From Jaapia argillacea MUCL 33604 (taxonomy: Eukaryota; Basidiomycota; Agaricomycetes; Jaapiales; Jaapiaceae), in contig KL197728.1 of assembly GCA_000697665.1 (NCBI GenBank), positions 114,272-178,271 on the forward strand: a stretch of DNA of 64,000 nt, read 5' to 3'. Within the stretch, counting starts at the first letter, position 1, and every line of letters starts with the position of its first letter. This document shows, in pieces, positions 32,213-43,648 of this stretch. Made by a program: the position numbers and the translations under genes. The notes under the pieces were generated by a model, which saw nothing but the letters and a program-made list of their open reading frames with translations, was not told the DNA's origin and ran no database searches.

Positions 32213-33595
32213 ATGAACGGTCAGGCGCAAGATTCCATCGAAACCCAGAGTCACAAACGCCCTGGACAGGGTCCCCAGGTGAGTTTCATCAGCTATTTCT
32301 TGTCCATTTCACCCCTAATCTTTTTCAATCAAAGGCTACTCGTCCGACGAAACGACCTCGTTTAGCACCACAGGACGGTTTCTCGACGTCCAAACCATCC
32401 TGTACATCCACGACTAAGAAACCCCCTCCACGGCTCATATCCGCCTTTGATGGCTCTAGCGGGGCATCGACCTCCACCGTACCTGCTCGAAAGCCACCTG
32501 TTGCTGCAGCCTCTTCGCTTGAGCTGAAACCCAACGCTCGGGCTGAACTCCCGAGATCAGACCACTCAGCCGAAGTGAAGGTGCCAAAGCCTCCGCTCAA
32601 ACAGTTGAAAGTTCCTACATTTCCAAATCCCACCCCACGTGAACCCATCCCGCCAAACGGTGATCCATCGCATCTGCCAGCCACATCTGCGATTTCTCTG
32701 ACCGCACGTCTCCCTTTACCCCTCGATGTCCTCAAAACCCCCCAGGTGCGCCGCCTGCCTGTACCAAGAATCCCTTTCGCCGATTCCTCTCCTGGAAAAT
32801 CTCTGGGATCTTTCAATCCGCTTTCCTTGCGACCTCTCCCCGACCGTCCGCGGTCTAGAAAGCCATTCTCGAAGACGATATCTACGACCAGAGTCGCGCT
32901 CGCCACAGCTCCTAATTCTGAGGGCGGACCAGCCGAACTATTCTCCCTCTATATTCAGCAAAAGTCTCCAACCCGCCACGATACCCACGATCGCTGTGAT
33001 GCGTATCTCGCGATTGGTTTCAGCCCCGAGAAGATTGACAGAGTGAAAGGCCGCAAATTTGTTAGGTAAGCATCCGTTGCTCTATGAATCCTCCGACTGA
33101 CACGAGTTTAGAAATGGTCTGGCTGATCACGCGAGTCGTGTACTATCAAGAACTCAAACGTCTCTTTCTTTATGGCACAAGTCACCCTCCAATCTATCAT
33201 CCGCTGCCGATATGCGTGTCACTATCGTCGAAATCCTCCATATTGCACCAACAATAGATCGGTCTTCCCCCCTCCCCCGATCCATTCTTGCCCGCTGCCA
33301 GATCGTTCCAGAGACGATGTCACCATTTTCTCAGCCACGGCCTATCTTCGTTTCATTCCTCTTTCCATCGTCAACAGCGCTGGACAGCACCAGAGTTGCA
33401 GGCGAAGCCGACTTCCAAGTAGGAAAGGAAGTCAACGTTTGGCGGCCTTGGCACACCATCGACCTGCCGTCAGAAGGGAAACAGGACGGTCGACCTCCGG
33501 CTGGTGAATCACCCGCTATACTTTGCTCTCGTTTCTCTATTCCTCGCATGCTGTTCCGGGAGCCTAAGAGTGATTATCGCCGTGGAGGAAGGTGA
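32213..33595 (+). CDS. Unknown protein, proline-rich N-terminus
   Basis: Exons 32213-32278, 32335-33065 and 33112-33595 join in frame to 426 residues. The first 230 residues are low-complexity and basic/proline-rich (LPRSDHSAEVKVPKPPLK, VRRLPVPRIPF). The second half looks folded: FSLYIQQKSPTRHDTHDRC, a MRVTIVEILHIAPT strand, then VAGEADFQVGKEVNVWRPW and AILCSRFSI, which could be a beta-rich OB-like fold. I do not recognise the family. The frame closes at 33595, but the next 500 bp stay open in other frames (33504-33908 and 33782-34066), so the real C-terminus may lie further downstream after one or two introns I could not place. Confidence 0.55.
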
Positions 33596-34106
33596 CGAAC
33601 GGAGAGAACAGTTGGTGTCATGTCGTGGTGGGGTAGATCACCGACGGTTCCACAATGTGGTTTGCACTTGCTCCTCCCTACGTTCTACCGGTGCTTCAAG
33701 CACAACCTCATTCCGGACATCGGTTGAGGTCGCGAGCGTTCGCACTCCGTACACTGCTGCCGTGACCGGGCGACTCCTCTCGTGGAGGCCCTCCGGCACC
33801 CTCGCTCCAACCGGGAGTTCCTTATTGGGACCACGCTGTGTATCTATCCATCTACCGACGAGTCAAAAACAATTTGCTTTCAAGGACAGTGTTTGGAACG
33901 GTGTATAGACATCGCGCGCCCTGTCGTTTGTCACGCATCTGAAGGAGATTTGAAGGAGATTTGCTGCACTGAGACAAGTCACTGGATGCGAACTGCACAA
34001 CGAGCCCTCGTGGACGCTGCTGCCAAAGGAGAATACACGGGAAGGCTTGGAAAGAGACAAAAATAATACAGAAGTGTTGCAGGAGACTCGCCCAGTGGGG
34101 TTACTC
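33596..34106. other. Possible downstream exons of the preceding gene, unresolved
   Basis: About 510 bp of host-like composition. The plus frame 33782-34066 encodes FLIGTTLCIYPS and a CHASEGDLKEICC segment and ends in basic residues. The overlapping frame 33504-33908 is also open. Neither can be joined to 32213-33595 with convincing splice sites. It may be coding, or the 3' part of an incorrect model. Confidence 0.3.
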
Positions 34107-34940
34107 TTATTTGCTTGGATTCAGCGAAACGATAAGACGACTCATGTCTGAGAAGGTGGTTAGCCTGGGCAAAGTTGGGACTGAAGGACTAGAGTAACCT
34201 TCGCAAGCAGACTTTGCGGAAACCAGACCCTCGACATGACCTTCCTCTCTCTCCGTATTAGCCTCGAGGGAGACTTTTACCTTTTCCTCGACGTGAACCT
34301 GATGAAGAACAGACGATGTCAATTTGTTCGGTACGGAAGCGGAGGGAGGTGAACCAGAAGTTTTCGTTGTTCATTCAGGATCTGGGACCATATCGAGCGG
34401 ATTTCGTCTTCGGCCGCGGCGTATTCCATGGTGAAGCCTTCGTATGCAGCGTTCCTTCAAAATTGGTGGATTGAGATGCAGTCCAAGCTCCTGCCAGTGG
34501 TCGCAGTTGAGGGATACGTACATCTCCTCGACGTTCTTGGCGAATCTTTGCATATGTTGGCTCAACTAGAGGTCAAAGTTAGATGTGGTCTCAATTCAAC
34601 ATATTCCAAGACGAACACATTTATCCAGTTCCTGGTTGACCCATTGAATGAACTTTGCCTCCTTCTCCTTCTTCTTCTTCTCCACAGAGGCTTAGAGGGA
34701 GGTCAGAGACAACGAAGGAAGGCAGCATAAAGATGGGCCACCTTGATAATGTTGGGTTACGAAAGCGACCAGTCTTTATAGTCGGGTGAGACGGGGATGA
34801 GTGGAGTAGGGCCAGTCGTGAGCAGCTCACCCCGCATCATCGCTGCTGGCTGACTGCTGTGAAAGTTGCAAGATTTCCTCCAAGTCAGCATCCGCGTTCA
34901 CCGCTTTGGCTTTTTGAGATTGTTGGCGGCGTGGAGGCAT
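34107..34940 (-). CDS. Small coiled-coil protein, partly resolved
   Basis: A multi-exon minus-strand gene is suggested by good splice pairs. Exon 34940-34831 has MPPRRQQSQKAKAV and an acidic LEEILQLSQQSASS helix. An exon ending at 34617 has KEKEAKFIQWVNQELDKC. Exons 34565-34522 (LSQHMQRFAKNVEE), 34454-34355 (NAAYEGFTMEYAAAEDEIRS) and one starting at 34298 (VHVEEKVKVSLEANT) follow, ending at 34107. The product would be mostly helical with coiled-coil character. The start of the second exon is not settled, and the last exon may be shorter. Function unknown; its size and coils resemble structural subunits of larger complexes, but I cannot name one. Confidence 0.45.
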
Positions 34941-35098
34941 CGTGAACGGGAGGAAAACTGCAAACTGCAAACTTCAAATCTAAAGCCCCTTTAAATGAAA
35001 TGACGCGTCCAGTCACACGCGTCACAACACATGACTGCAGATGACCGCGACAAGTTGAACCAGTCACGCTCCCCTGAAACTTGCACTCGCGTGTTACG

Positions 35099-37717
35099 AT
35101 GGGTGTTGCTGGCTTGTGGGATGTAAGTAAATCTTGAAGTCTCCATATCCTGATGATCCTGAACGAAAATCATCCTACGTACAGATTCTTCGCCCAGCAG
35201 GAGAAATCAGATCTCTAACACATTTGGCCGTCGTAGATGGTTTCGAAGCAAACCAAAATGGCCACCGTGCCTTTCGTGTCGGTATAGACGCAAGCATCTG
35301 GTTTTTCCATGCCGCATATGGCAAGGAAGGAGAAAACCCAGAACTTCGAACCCTCTTCTTCCGTTGCTCTCGACTTATGAGCATGCCATTCCTTCCCCTC
35401 TTCGTTTTCGACGGACCAAAGAGACCCAGTGTCAAGCGCGGAAAGAGGGTTAGCGGTAATAATCATTGGCTAACCACGGGGATGAAGAACATCATCAACG
35501 CCTTTGGCTTCGAGTGGAGGACGGTCTGTCTGTTTCTTTCACCCTGTGAACGATCCTTTACCTTCCCATCCAGGCCCCGGGTGAAGCTGAAGCTGAGCTT
35601 GCATATCTCAACCGAATCGGCGTCATTGACGCTGTCCTCTCCGACGATGTCGACAACTTCCTCTTCGGTGCTTTAACTGTGGTCCGCAAGTGAGTCAACC
35701 CTGAGCTTATCGTATTGAATGTTGCTGAGATATACTCATTGCTAGTCCGAGCAATACACTCTCGGGGAACCGTGCTCACCCAGTCAAGAACTCTGCAGGA
35801 AAGGACGACGGCAACCACGTCGTCATCTACAAGTCCAAAGATATCCTCGAACATCCCAAAATCAAGCTCACTCATGGCGGAGCCATCCTCATTGGTTTAC
35901 TCAGCGGCGGTGACTACCATCAAGCAGGTCTCACTAGATGCGGGCCAGGGATCGCTCACGGGTTGGCCAAGTGTGGTTTCGGAGATACACTTTTACAAGC
36001 CGTGCGTACCCTGCCGGAAGACCAACTATCCGATTTCCTTATTACATGGCGACACGAAATCCGCCAAGAGTTGAAATCCAACTCTCAAGGACACATTGGA
36101 CGGAAGAATCCTTCCCTGGCTAAATCTCTCCCGGAAGAATTTCCCGATGTTGATATTCTCCTCTCATACGCGAATCCCATCACATCCGAGTCTGGGGGCA
36201 AAGTGGTCAAGGTCAATTGGGACAAGGAACCTGATCTCGGCAAAATCGCCGCACTGTGCGAACTTTACTTCGAGTGGGGGGTGAAGGATGTCATCATCAA
36301 ACGCTTTCGAACTGTTCTTTGGCCGTCGGCCGTGCTACGCATCTTGCGTCGAGCCGTCCTGGATCGTGATCAGCGCTCAACGAATGGGACGGTGGTCCCA
36401 ACCACACCAAAGAAGCATGGACCTACAAAGGCACCACCGGGCACTCCGTCAAGTTTAATTACCAAGCATTTTTCATCCATGCAACTCAACTCGCCCGGGG
36501 AGTTGCTCGACGACGATGACGATGACGAATGCCCCCTCATTGTTAAAATCCACTCGACCCGAACACATGCATCAACCGATGGCCTCCTCGAATATCGGCT
36601 TGAAATCGCTCCAGCTCTTCTCGTCCGTCTTGCGGAGGCGGGTATCAAAGGGATTCGACCTCCCATTGAAGCCGACTCGGACAGCGAGCATGATGGAACG
36701 GATGGGGAAACTGATGTGGGGAAATCGAAGAAGGGAATCCCTAAGCCTGAAAGCCACATGCGGGTGTGGATTCCCGCCTCCATTGTGCGACTCTCGGAAC
36801 CTGGCATAGTGGAGGACTACGAGGAGCAGCAGGTCAGGAAACAAACCAAGAAGGTCAAGCGGGCCAAGGCTCGTCCAAAAGCTAAGATCCCCCAGAAATC
36901 ATTGGTCACCCCGTATTTGGAGGAACTCGAGGAAGTTCCCGTTTCGACTTCGCGCCCTGCTGCTCACAAGCTGAAGACGAAGGCGCCCGCAGCTCGTAGC
37001 TCGGCAGATGTACAGGTTGATAAAACGTCAAGCTCGGGCTTACGCCTCCGAGGTAACTCGCAGCAAACCTCTACGCAACGTTCAAGTACCCTTCTCCAAC
37101 GGCTTGAGGAAGCAGAATCAGACGAAGATCTCTTCGGCTCGCCTACCGCAGCAAGTTGTAAAACAACCGTGGCGCGTCAGAGATCCCAGAAGCCAGTTGC
37201 ATCCAGGTCAACTGGCAAGAAGCCCCGCTCAGCACTCTCGACTGCATCGCGCCCTCGACCGTTCCCATTGATGTATGAAGACGTTTCTGACGACGAGGGA
37301 CAACTTCAACCTATTCGACCTTCGGCGAAACGTGTGGACCAGGGTCAGTCTGATGTTTCGACGGATTCCGCCTCGTATCCATCTCGAGTGAAGAAGTCTC
37401 CCAGAAAATCGGCTACGCATGCCTCCCCGAGGACCCGTTGGGATCCCAATTGGCTGAGCACAGACATGAAAGATCGGGTCACAAACCGGTCGCCTTCTCC
37501 ATCTCCCGCCCGTCGACCAGTGTCGGGATTGTCGAAGCAGGACATGCAGAAAGCAGTCGTTATTGAGATCTCTAGCGACTCTGATGCCCCTCCGGCACGT
37601 CTCAGGCTACCTCCTTTGGTTCTCGCGAAACGAAGAGCTCTTGATACTCTCAAAGATAAACCCGTCCGCTCTGCTCAACATCAATGCAAACCGGACGATT
37701 TCATCGATTTGACTTGA
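35099..37717 (+). CDS. XPG/Rad2-family structure-specific nuclease, GEN1/Yen1-like
   Basis: Exons 35099-35122, 35185-35523, 35574-35689 and 35746-37717 give 816 residues. MGVAGLWD at the start is the XPG N-terminal signature. Catalytic acidic residues are all visible: Asp43 in VGIDAS, Asp84 in FVFDGPKRP, Glu125 and Glu127 in APGEAEAELAYL, Asp145/146/148 in LSDDVDNFLFG, and Asp216 in GGDY. The order without a long spacer between N and I regions argues against XPG itself, and the long basic, serine-rich C-terminal half (with PRTRWDPNWLS) fits GEN1/Yen1 rather than FEN1 or EXO1. GEN1/Yen1 resolves Holliday junctions late in the cell cycle. The tail holds many SP/TP-like sites that could be phosphorylated. 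It converges with TSC2 across 127 bp. Confidence 0.85.
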
Positions 37718-37844
37718 TTTCTATCTCAGGGAAACCAATGTATCGTTTGTACTGTAACGGGATGACGCTGTAATTTTTTCGTAACATATACAATCTCCAA
37801 TGAATGTCCCAAAATGCAAGATGGTCACACGTCCAATGTTCGAC

Positions 37845-40800
37845 CTAATAGGAGGTGGTAAAGTCACGAAAACCTTCTTGTCGCATGAGCCCCTCCCCCT
37901 CCTCTGAACCCGGGGAACTCGCCAAAGTGCCGCGGAACCTCTGGATCTCTCTCAACCTTGAACGCCAATTAGTCATCATCTCGGGCTCTCCAGGATTCCG
38001 TCGCTCGTGGTCAAACACAGATGCAAACCAATCGGAGAGGGAGCTAAGCTGTCGGACAAAGAACGGTAGGTTATCTGCGGAAACCAGCTTGAAATCGCCG
38101 ATGGGAGTGAACTCCTCCATGCCTGGAGCTCTTTGAACTTTCACTTTGAAGTACTCGATCTCGTGTAGGTTGTTCGAATACGCGGCGATGGCTCCATGTG
38201 AATGTGGCTCGATGACGATGTTAACGAATTGAAATTGAGTGCGCAATGTATCAAACTGATAGTCGTGACCAGAATCATTCCAGACGATCCTCACATAGTC
38301 ATTGCCTATGTGTCTCTTCTTGTTGATGCAATACATGTCGTCCGGATTAGTGGGCATGAGGGTCGCGGTGTGATACAAGATCTGTCCGATGTCGTCCCAC
38401 CAGGCGTAGGCGTACTCCCCATCTTCATCAGGGTCCAAACCACCAGCGTACACATCCATTTGGCCACGGAGGTCGATCAACCTGCCGAGGCCTTCTAGGA
38501 AACGTGCATAGGCAGGGGAGCCATGGGTGTTGCGGAGTATCTCCTCTTCAGAAGTCTGACCAGGAGACACATACATGATACCGACCTTGTGGGTATCAAT
38601 GACGGGCATGCGATCCAAAGTACGGAAGAAGGGTGGTAATGATGTTGAATCCGCGACGAAAAGGCTGCGAGCTGGGCCATCGGGATAGGCTGAAAGCTGG
38701 AGCGCAAAGAATGAGGGATCGACGGCGACCTCTTTTCTACGTTGTGATGGAGCAGAACCACTCCATACATAGCCAGTAATGGGGTCTGGTCGGGGCGCTG
38801 TATCTCCTCCGGACTCAACAAGGAATCCCTGTGTTCTCCCCTGCGCGCGGGCGTCAAGGCAATCTCCTGAGGCTGACGTGACGCCACTCACCACTGTGGG
38901 CTGATCCTCAGAACCGGACTCAAGAGCATCATGATCCAATAATAAGGCAGCAGTTGATGTGATGAAATCGGGATCAACATCGCCAGGGCCAACGATGGGT
39001 ACGTTTTCTGCTCTGCACAGAAATTTGGTGAAGCCCGATGGTCTGCGGCATATGACCTCAATCCATCCACGACGGGGAAGAACACGGATTGTCACAACTG
39101 AGTTGCCCTGGATCCAAGTCTTCTCGCTGATAGCAGCTTCGGCTGCAGGGAGTAGACCTTGGGATTCCGTTACAATATCGTTGAGAAGGGAACCGGCAGG
39201 TCGCGGATCTGCGCTCCCGTACGCGTAGCGGGCCAACCAGTCGAAACAGACCTCTGTCGGTTCATCAACTTTCTCCTTTCCTTCGTTGGCCAAGAGTAGC
39301 TGTCGTGTGATGAACGGGACGTGGCGAGGTCGATCGGGAAGTTTGATTGCTAGGAACCACACATAAACTAGGTAGAAACACATGATTCGGACATGTTCAG
39401 ATAGCGTCCATGATATGCCCAGCGACGACCCGGGCCTGTTGTGATGCTGGAGATATCGTAGAGCGACTCCGAAGACCATTTTGAAATCGGATTCGGTGAA
39501 GTTTGCGTAAAGGCCAGGCAGAGAAGCAACCATGACGAGGAAGTCGAGGATGTGTACAGCCATCGCTGGATTGGAAATAATTTGCGAGAGTTTCTCCAGT
39601 ATCCTGGACATATATTTCGTCATCGAATTTTGCATCTCAAATGCAGCAAGAGAGAGAGAGTGCAAGCAACATTTGATAGTGGAAGGCTGATCATTCAACC
39701 CAGCTAGAAGAACTTCCACGAGGACATGTTGCAGTTGGGTGTCGAAGCATCGGCGATAGCTGATCAGCACCGACAGAGTGTGGTACGCTAGGCCCTGTGC
39801 ATCTCGAGTCTTCATTCCAGAGGGCCATCTGTCAATCTTGCACCCCAGGTCACCCTTTAAGATCCCCGTGCATAAAGTCGTCAGGAGTACGACCATTGTT
39901 TCTCGAGATTTTGGCCCACAAAAGAGGTGTTTGTTGGCCAGCTGGACTGGGAGGTGGCATAAAACGTATGACAGAATTTCCCAATCCTTTTCATTCTCAA
40001 TGATCGCCAGCAGAGCACGCAGATGTTTGGAGATGGGTAGGACGATTCTTCCCCCCAGTAAATCAGGATCATAAGAGATAAGACCCTCGCTAGCTGTCTC
40101 AACCTCAGCTACGGAGAAGGGCAGCGTATCTGGTAGATGCCATAACTCTTCTCTCGATTTCACGCCACTTGTCGAATTAGGTGGCGCGCGATTAGGAGCA
40201 GGAACGCGAGAACGGCTTCTACTTGACGCTGATTTCGACGTTGGCAAACCGCGACCACGTGAAGCTCGTCGTCCGTCCCTTTCCTGTGGAACTCGAGAGC
40301 GAGCTTTCCGTATATCTCGAGAGTCCCCCATAGACTCGTCATGCGTGGCCGTCTCATTCTCCGCTGTACCAACACCAGGTGAAGATCGGTCAAACCCTCG
40401 ACTGGCCAACACAGCCAAATTCGCTGTATGTCCATCTCTATCATACGAAGCATCCGCGAAATAGATACGGTGATCACGATCTGAGCGAAGGCGAAGAAGG
40501 AATTGGAGGACGGTCAATCTCGCTCTGCTGCAGATGGCGGTGTCCAAGATTTGTAGTAAAGTGTGATACACTCGGATGGCAAGGTCCAGGTTGGCCTGAG
40601 AGAGTGAAAAGGGAGTAAATGCCATCTGGGTAAAGATGGTAATTAAGCCGACAACTGCCCCCACAGTCCTTGGAGTCTGAGTCAAAGATGGTGACGATGG
40701 TGACTGTTGGTCGGTGGGCGGCTCATTCTCCTCGCTATCAGAGGGCTGGGATTGGGCTCGAGAGCTTGTCGCCGGAGCGAACGAAGATAGCATTGATATG

Positions 40801-43207
40801 ACGGAAGGAATGGATGATTCCTTGCCTTTTGTTTGATTCTCGAAGTCGGATTGCATCCTCGTGAGAGGTGGAGAAAATGGGCGATGTTGCGGGTGGTCAA
40901 TGACAGACGAGAGAACATCGTTCCTCGTGTTTGACACCGCGATAGTCGCCATCAATTCGATAATTGAATTGACGACATCTGTGGTGTGGGCCACTTCTTC
41001 TGAATCCCCCCCTTTCCCTAGCGTCCCGATACTAGTCGCCTCAACTGTGCGCAGCACAACTTCGTCTCCGAGGATCCGCCACATCATGGTGCCGTCGTTG
41101 CCATCGCTCTCATCCACGTTTTTGCGCTTCCAAAACTCGCGCAAAAGGTCGGCGAAAGGTTTTCTGTAGCTTTTGAGTTCTTTCACAGCGGAGTATGTAA
41201 TTTGAACGCAATGCATGACAGCCTGACGAGCCAGAGGACGGTCGGCTGCGCAAAGACTCGGATGAGCAAGAACCTTCTCCCAGTTCTTCAGCCATGATGG
41301 TGATGTTGGGGAAAGATGATGCTGCTGAAGTAAGGTGTCCAGAACCTTTGCCATATCGGCATCGGCTATGTGCTCGGCGATGGAGAGGAGAGCAAAGGAT
41401 ATGGGAGGTTCCACGGGAGTGTCTGCACAGCTGCGCCCAAGAATCGAGGATAATCGACGCAAAAATGAGGAGGGCGCGTTGTTGGGATGGACCAGAGGGA
41501 GGATAAACGGGGGACCGTCCTGACGTCTTGTGATCTCGCAGTCAGCCTAATACTCCCATGTTCGAAGAGGCACAAAAGGAGTGAATTAACACACTGGAGT
41601 AGTGGAATCTGAGCGGCCAGTTGGAAGATGGTTTCGCCGATGGCACTCGCTTCATCGTCATCCATTTCATCGTCCTCACCCCTCAGATCAAATGACTGCA
41701 GCATATCCTGAGTGATAGCTGCGACCTCGTCCAACACGGCGATCTTGACTCCTTCGTGATCATTGAAACCCGCCCATGCTTTGAGAGACCGATGAAGAAC
41801 TCTCCCTATCTTGGCTGGTTCCCAAGCTGAAAGATCTTCCTTTGCCCAAGCTCGCTCCATCAGGTCGCGCCCTAAATCGATTTGACCCGGTGCTCCCGAA
41901 GGTAGATAGGTAAAAGTGGTCTCACGGGAAATGAGGGATCGAGCGAGGCGGTTTGCAAGCGCTCGTCGAACGATGATTCTGAGTGTACGAAATGATCCCT
42001 TCACCTCGTAGAAGAGTGAAGGCGAGTCATAATCCCAGTCGTTTCGAGGGAAGATGTAGCGTCTCATGACCGTTGAGCATGTCGTTGCGAACGATCCTGT
42101 AAACAATGAATACACGACTTCGGTGAGGCGTTTCTCCACCAGAGAGAAAGGTGGCGGGCTGGGTGTCAGGGACATTCGTGGCAAGGTGCTTGAATAATAA
42201 CCGAGACAGCGAAAGAGAAGTGGAAGAATGGCATCCAAAGTAGTCGGCGGAAGTAGTTTCATTTGAGATGAGAGATGATCGAGGTAGATTCTGATCGCAA
42301 GATCTGAGGGTTTAGTACACACAACGACGGAAGGGGTAGAAGGAGATAGCAATGAAATAGATGTCGAGGAAGGATGTCTGCGGTGCGTGTGCATACTTCG
42401 GGTGGGGGTGCTGCAATTAGACTCCTGCCCTGGAGATGTTGGAGTCGACGATGGGACAAAATCGGTAGCGGCCAGTGACCTGTCAACAAGCTCTGCGTAG
42501 CACACAAAGATGGCGGTCAGCTCTCCTTCGGGGAGGCGAGCGACCTGTTCGACTTGTCCAGTAACCGAAGCGAGGAACGTGGACAGCGTATCGACGGCAC
42601 GCTCTCGCTCTACCCTATCCGGGTTCTGCTCATTGGGCCCAACCAACAGGCCGTCAAAAGCACTCTTCACCCACGAGAGAATAAGCTTGATCATCTCCGA
42701 TTCCACCCCAACAATTGCCAGACTTGTTTGCATGAGCGCCCGCAGTGCCCGAAAACGTGGTTCCCACAAATCTTGCGACCAGGCAGGTGAACTGCCTGAT
42801 AACAGCGAAAAGAATGCCAACTTGTCGGATGTAGTGGGTAGTGACGGCGCGTGTTCAAGGTATGCAGCTAGAATCTCATAGCCTGCAACCTGCAAAGCAA
42901 CTGGTGATTCCGAGCTGCATAGTGATGCCAAAACCGGGTTCAGGCTGGCGGAGTTCGGGATGGATGATTGGGGAGTCGACAAGGCAGCGACGAGGGATCG
43001 GGCGTAATTTAATGATGGTACCGATGGAGGAGCGAGTCCTTCAATGAGAGCATCGATAGCAAGGGGTTGGGCGGTCTGCGTCGTCGGAGGTGAAGTTGGG
43101 GGTCCTCTTCGCCACAAGGCGAATGAAGTCGTATTGGCGCGGAGTCTCGCTCCTCCCGGCCTGTGACTGCTCTCTGCATCTTGCAGTTGAGGTGGTGGTG
43201 GAGGCAT
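37845..43207 (-). CDS. TSC2: Tuberin (TSC2), Rheb GTPase-activating protein
   Basis: Two exons, 43207-41591 and 41534-37845, give 1768 residues, close to human tuberin (about 1800). The N-terminal half is a helical repeat of the tuberin N-terminal type (PSVPSLNYARSLVAALS ... LQVAGYEILAAYLEH). The middle matches the tuberin central domain. At the C-terminus is a Rap/Ran-GAP domain: KVGIMYVSPGQTSEEEIL, and KRHIGNDYVRIVWNDSG with the catalytic Asn thumb near residue 1610, followed by FQFVNIVIEPHSHG. TSC2 with TSC1 turns off Rheb and thus TORC1, linking nutrient state to growth. The single intron (41535-41590) was placed by keeping phase 0; the alternative donor breaks the frame. Confidence 0.9.
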
Positions 43208-43648
43208 TCAACACCCTTTTTGCGAATGGGCGGTCGGAGCTATCCAAAGGAGTGGCCGCGTTCACGAAGGACGTTAAGAAAGTTAATTCGAGAGTACTGA
43301 CTGGGTGAATTCAGCCAAAGGACCGCAAGACTGCTATTATCTCCTGTGTGTTGTGAATATGATGGACCAGCTGGGGTCGTATACGAGATAGAACGACAAG
43401 GGCCAGGGTCTAAAGACGATGTCGGAGTGAGGCAGAAGAGCTCAGAACCGTCTGGAGCCTGCATCACTTGCACGCAGACTTCTCCGGCTTGCCTTCGAAT
43501 GGACGTCTGTAGGCCCGGTGCATATGTCCGAATTTCAATTCATCCGACTACTAGTACCTTTGCCTTTCCTATTACAACTGCCATGAAAATCTTCGAAATA
43601 TCTCCCAACTTCTACGACAATAACACTGATTCGACGAATGACTGAATT
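43208..43648. other. Intergenic: TSC2 upstream region and NCS1 3' end
   Basis: 441 bp; short overlapping frames without motifs. It should contain the TSC2 promoter and the terminator of the transporter gene, both on the minus strand. Confidence 0.4.

Noticed and set aside
32325-32906. 193-residue minus-strand frame
   Set aside because: Shadow of the exon at 32335-33065; glycine-rich by complement of proline codons, no splice or start context.
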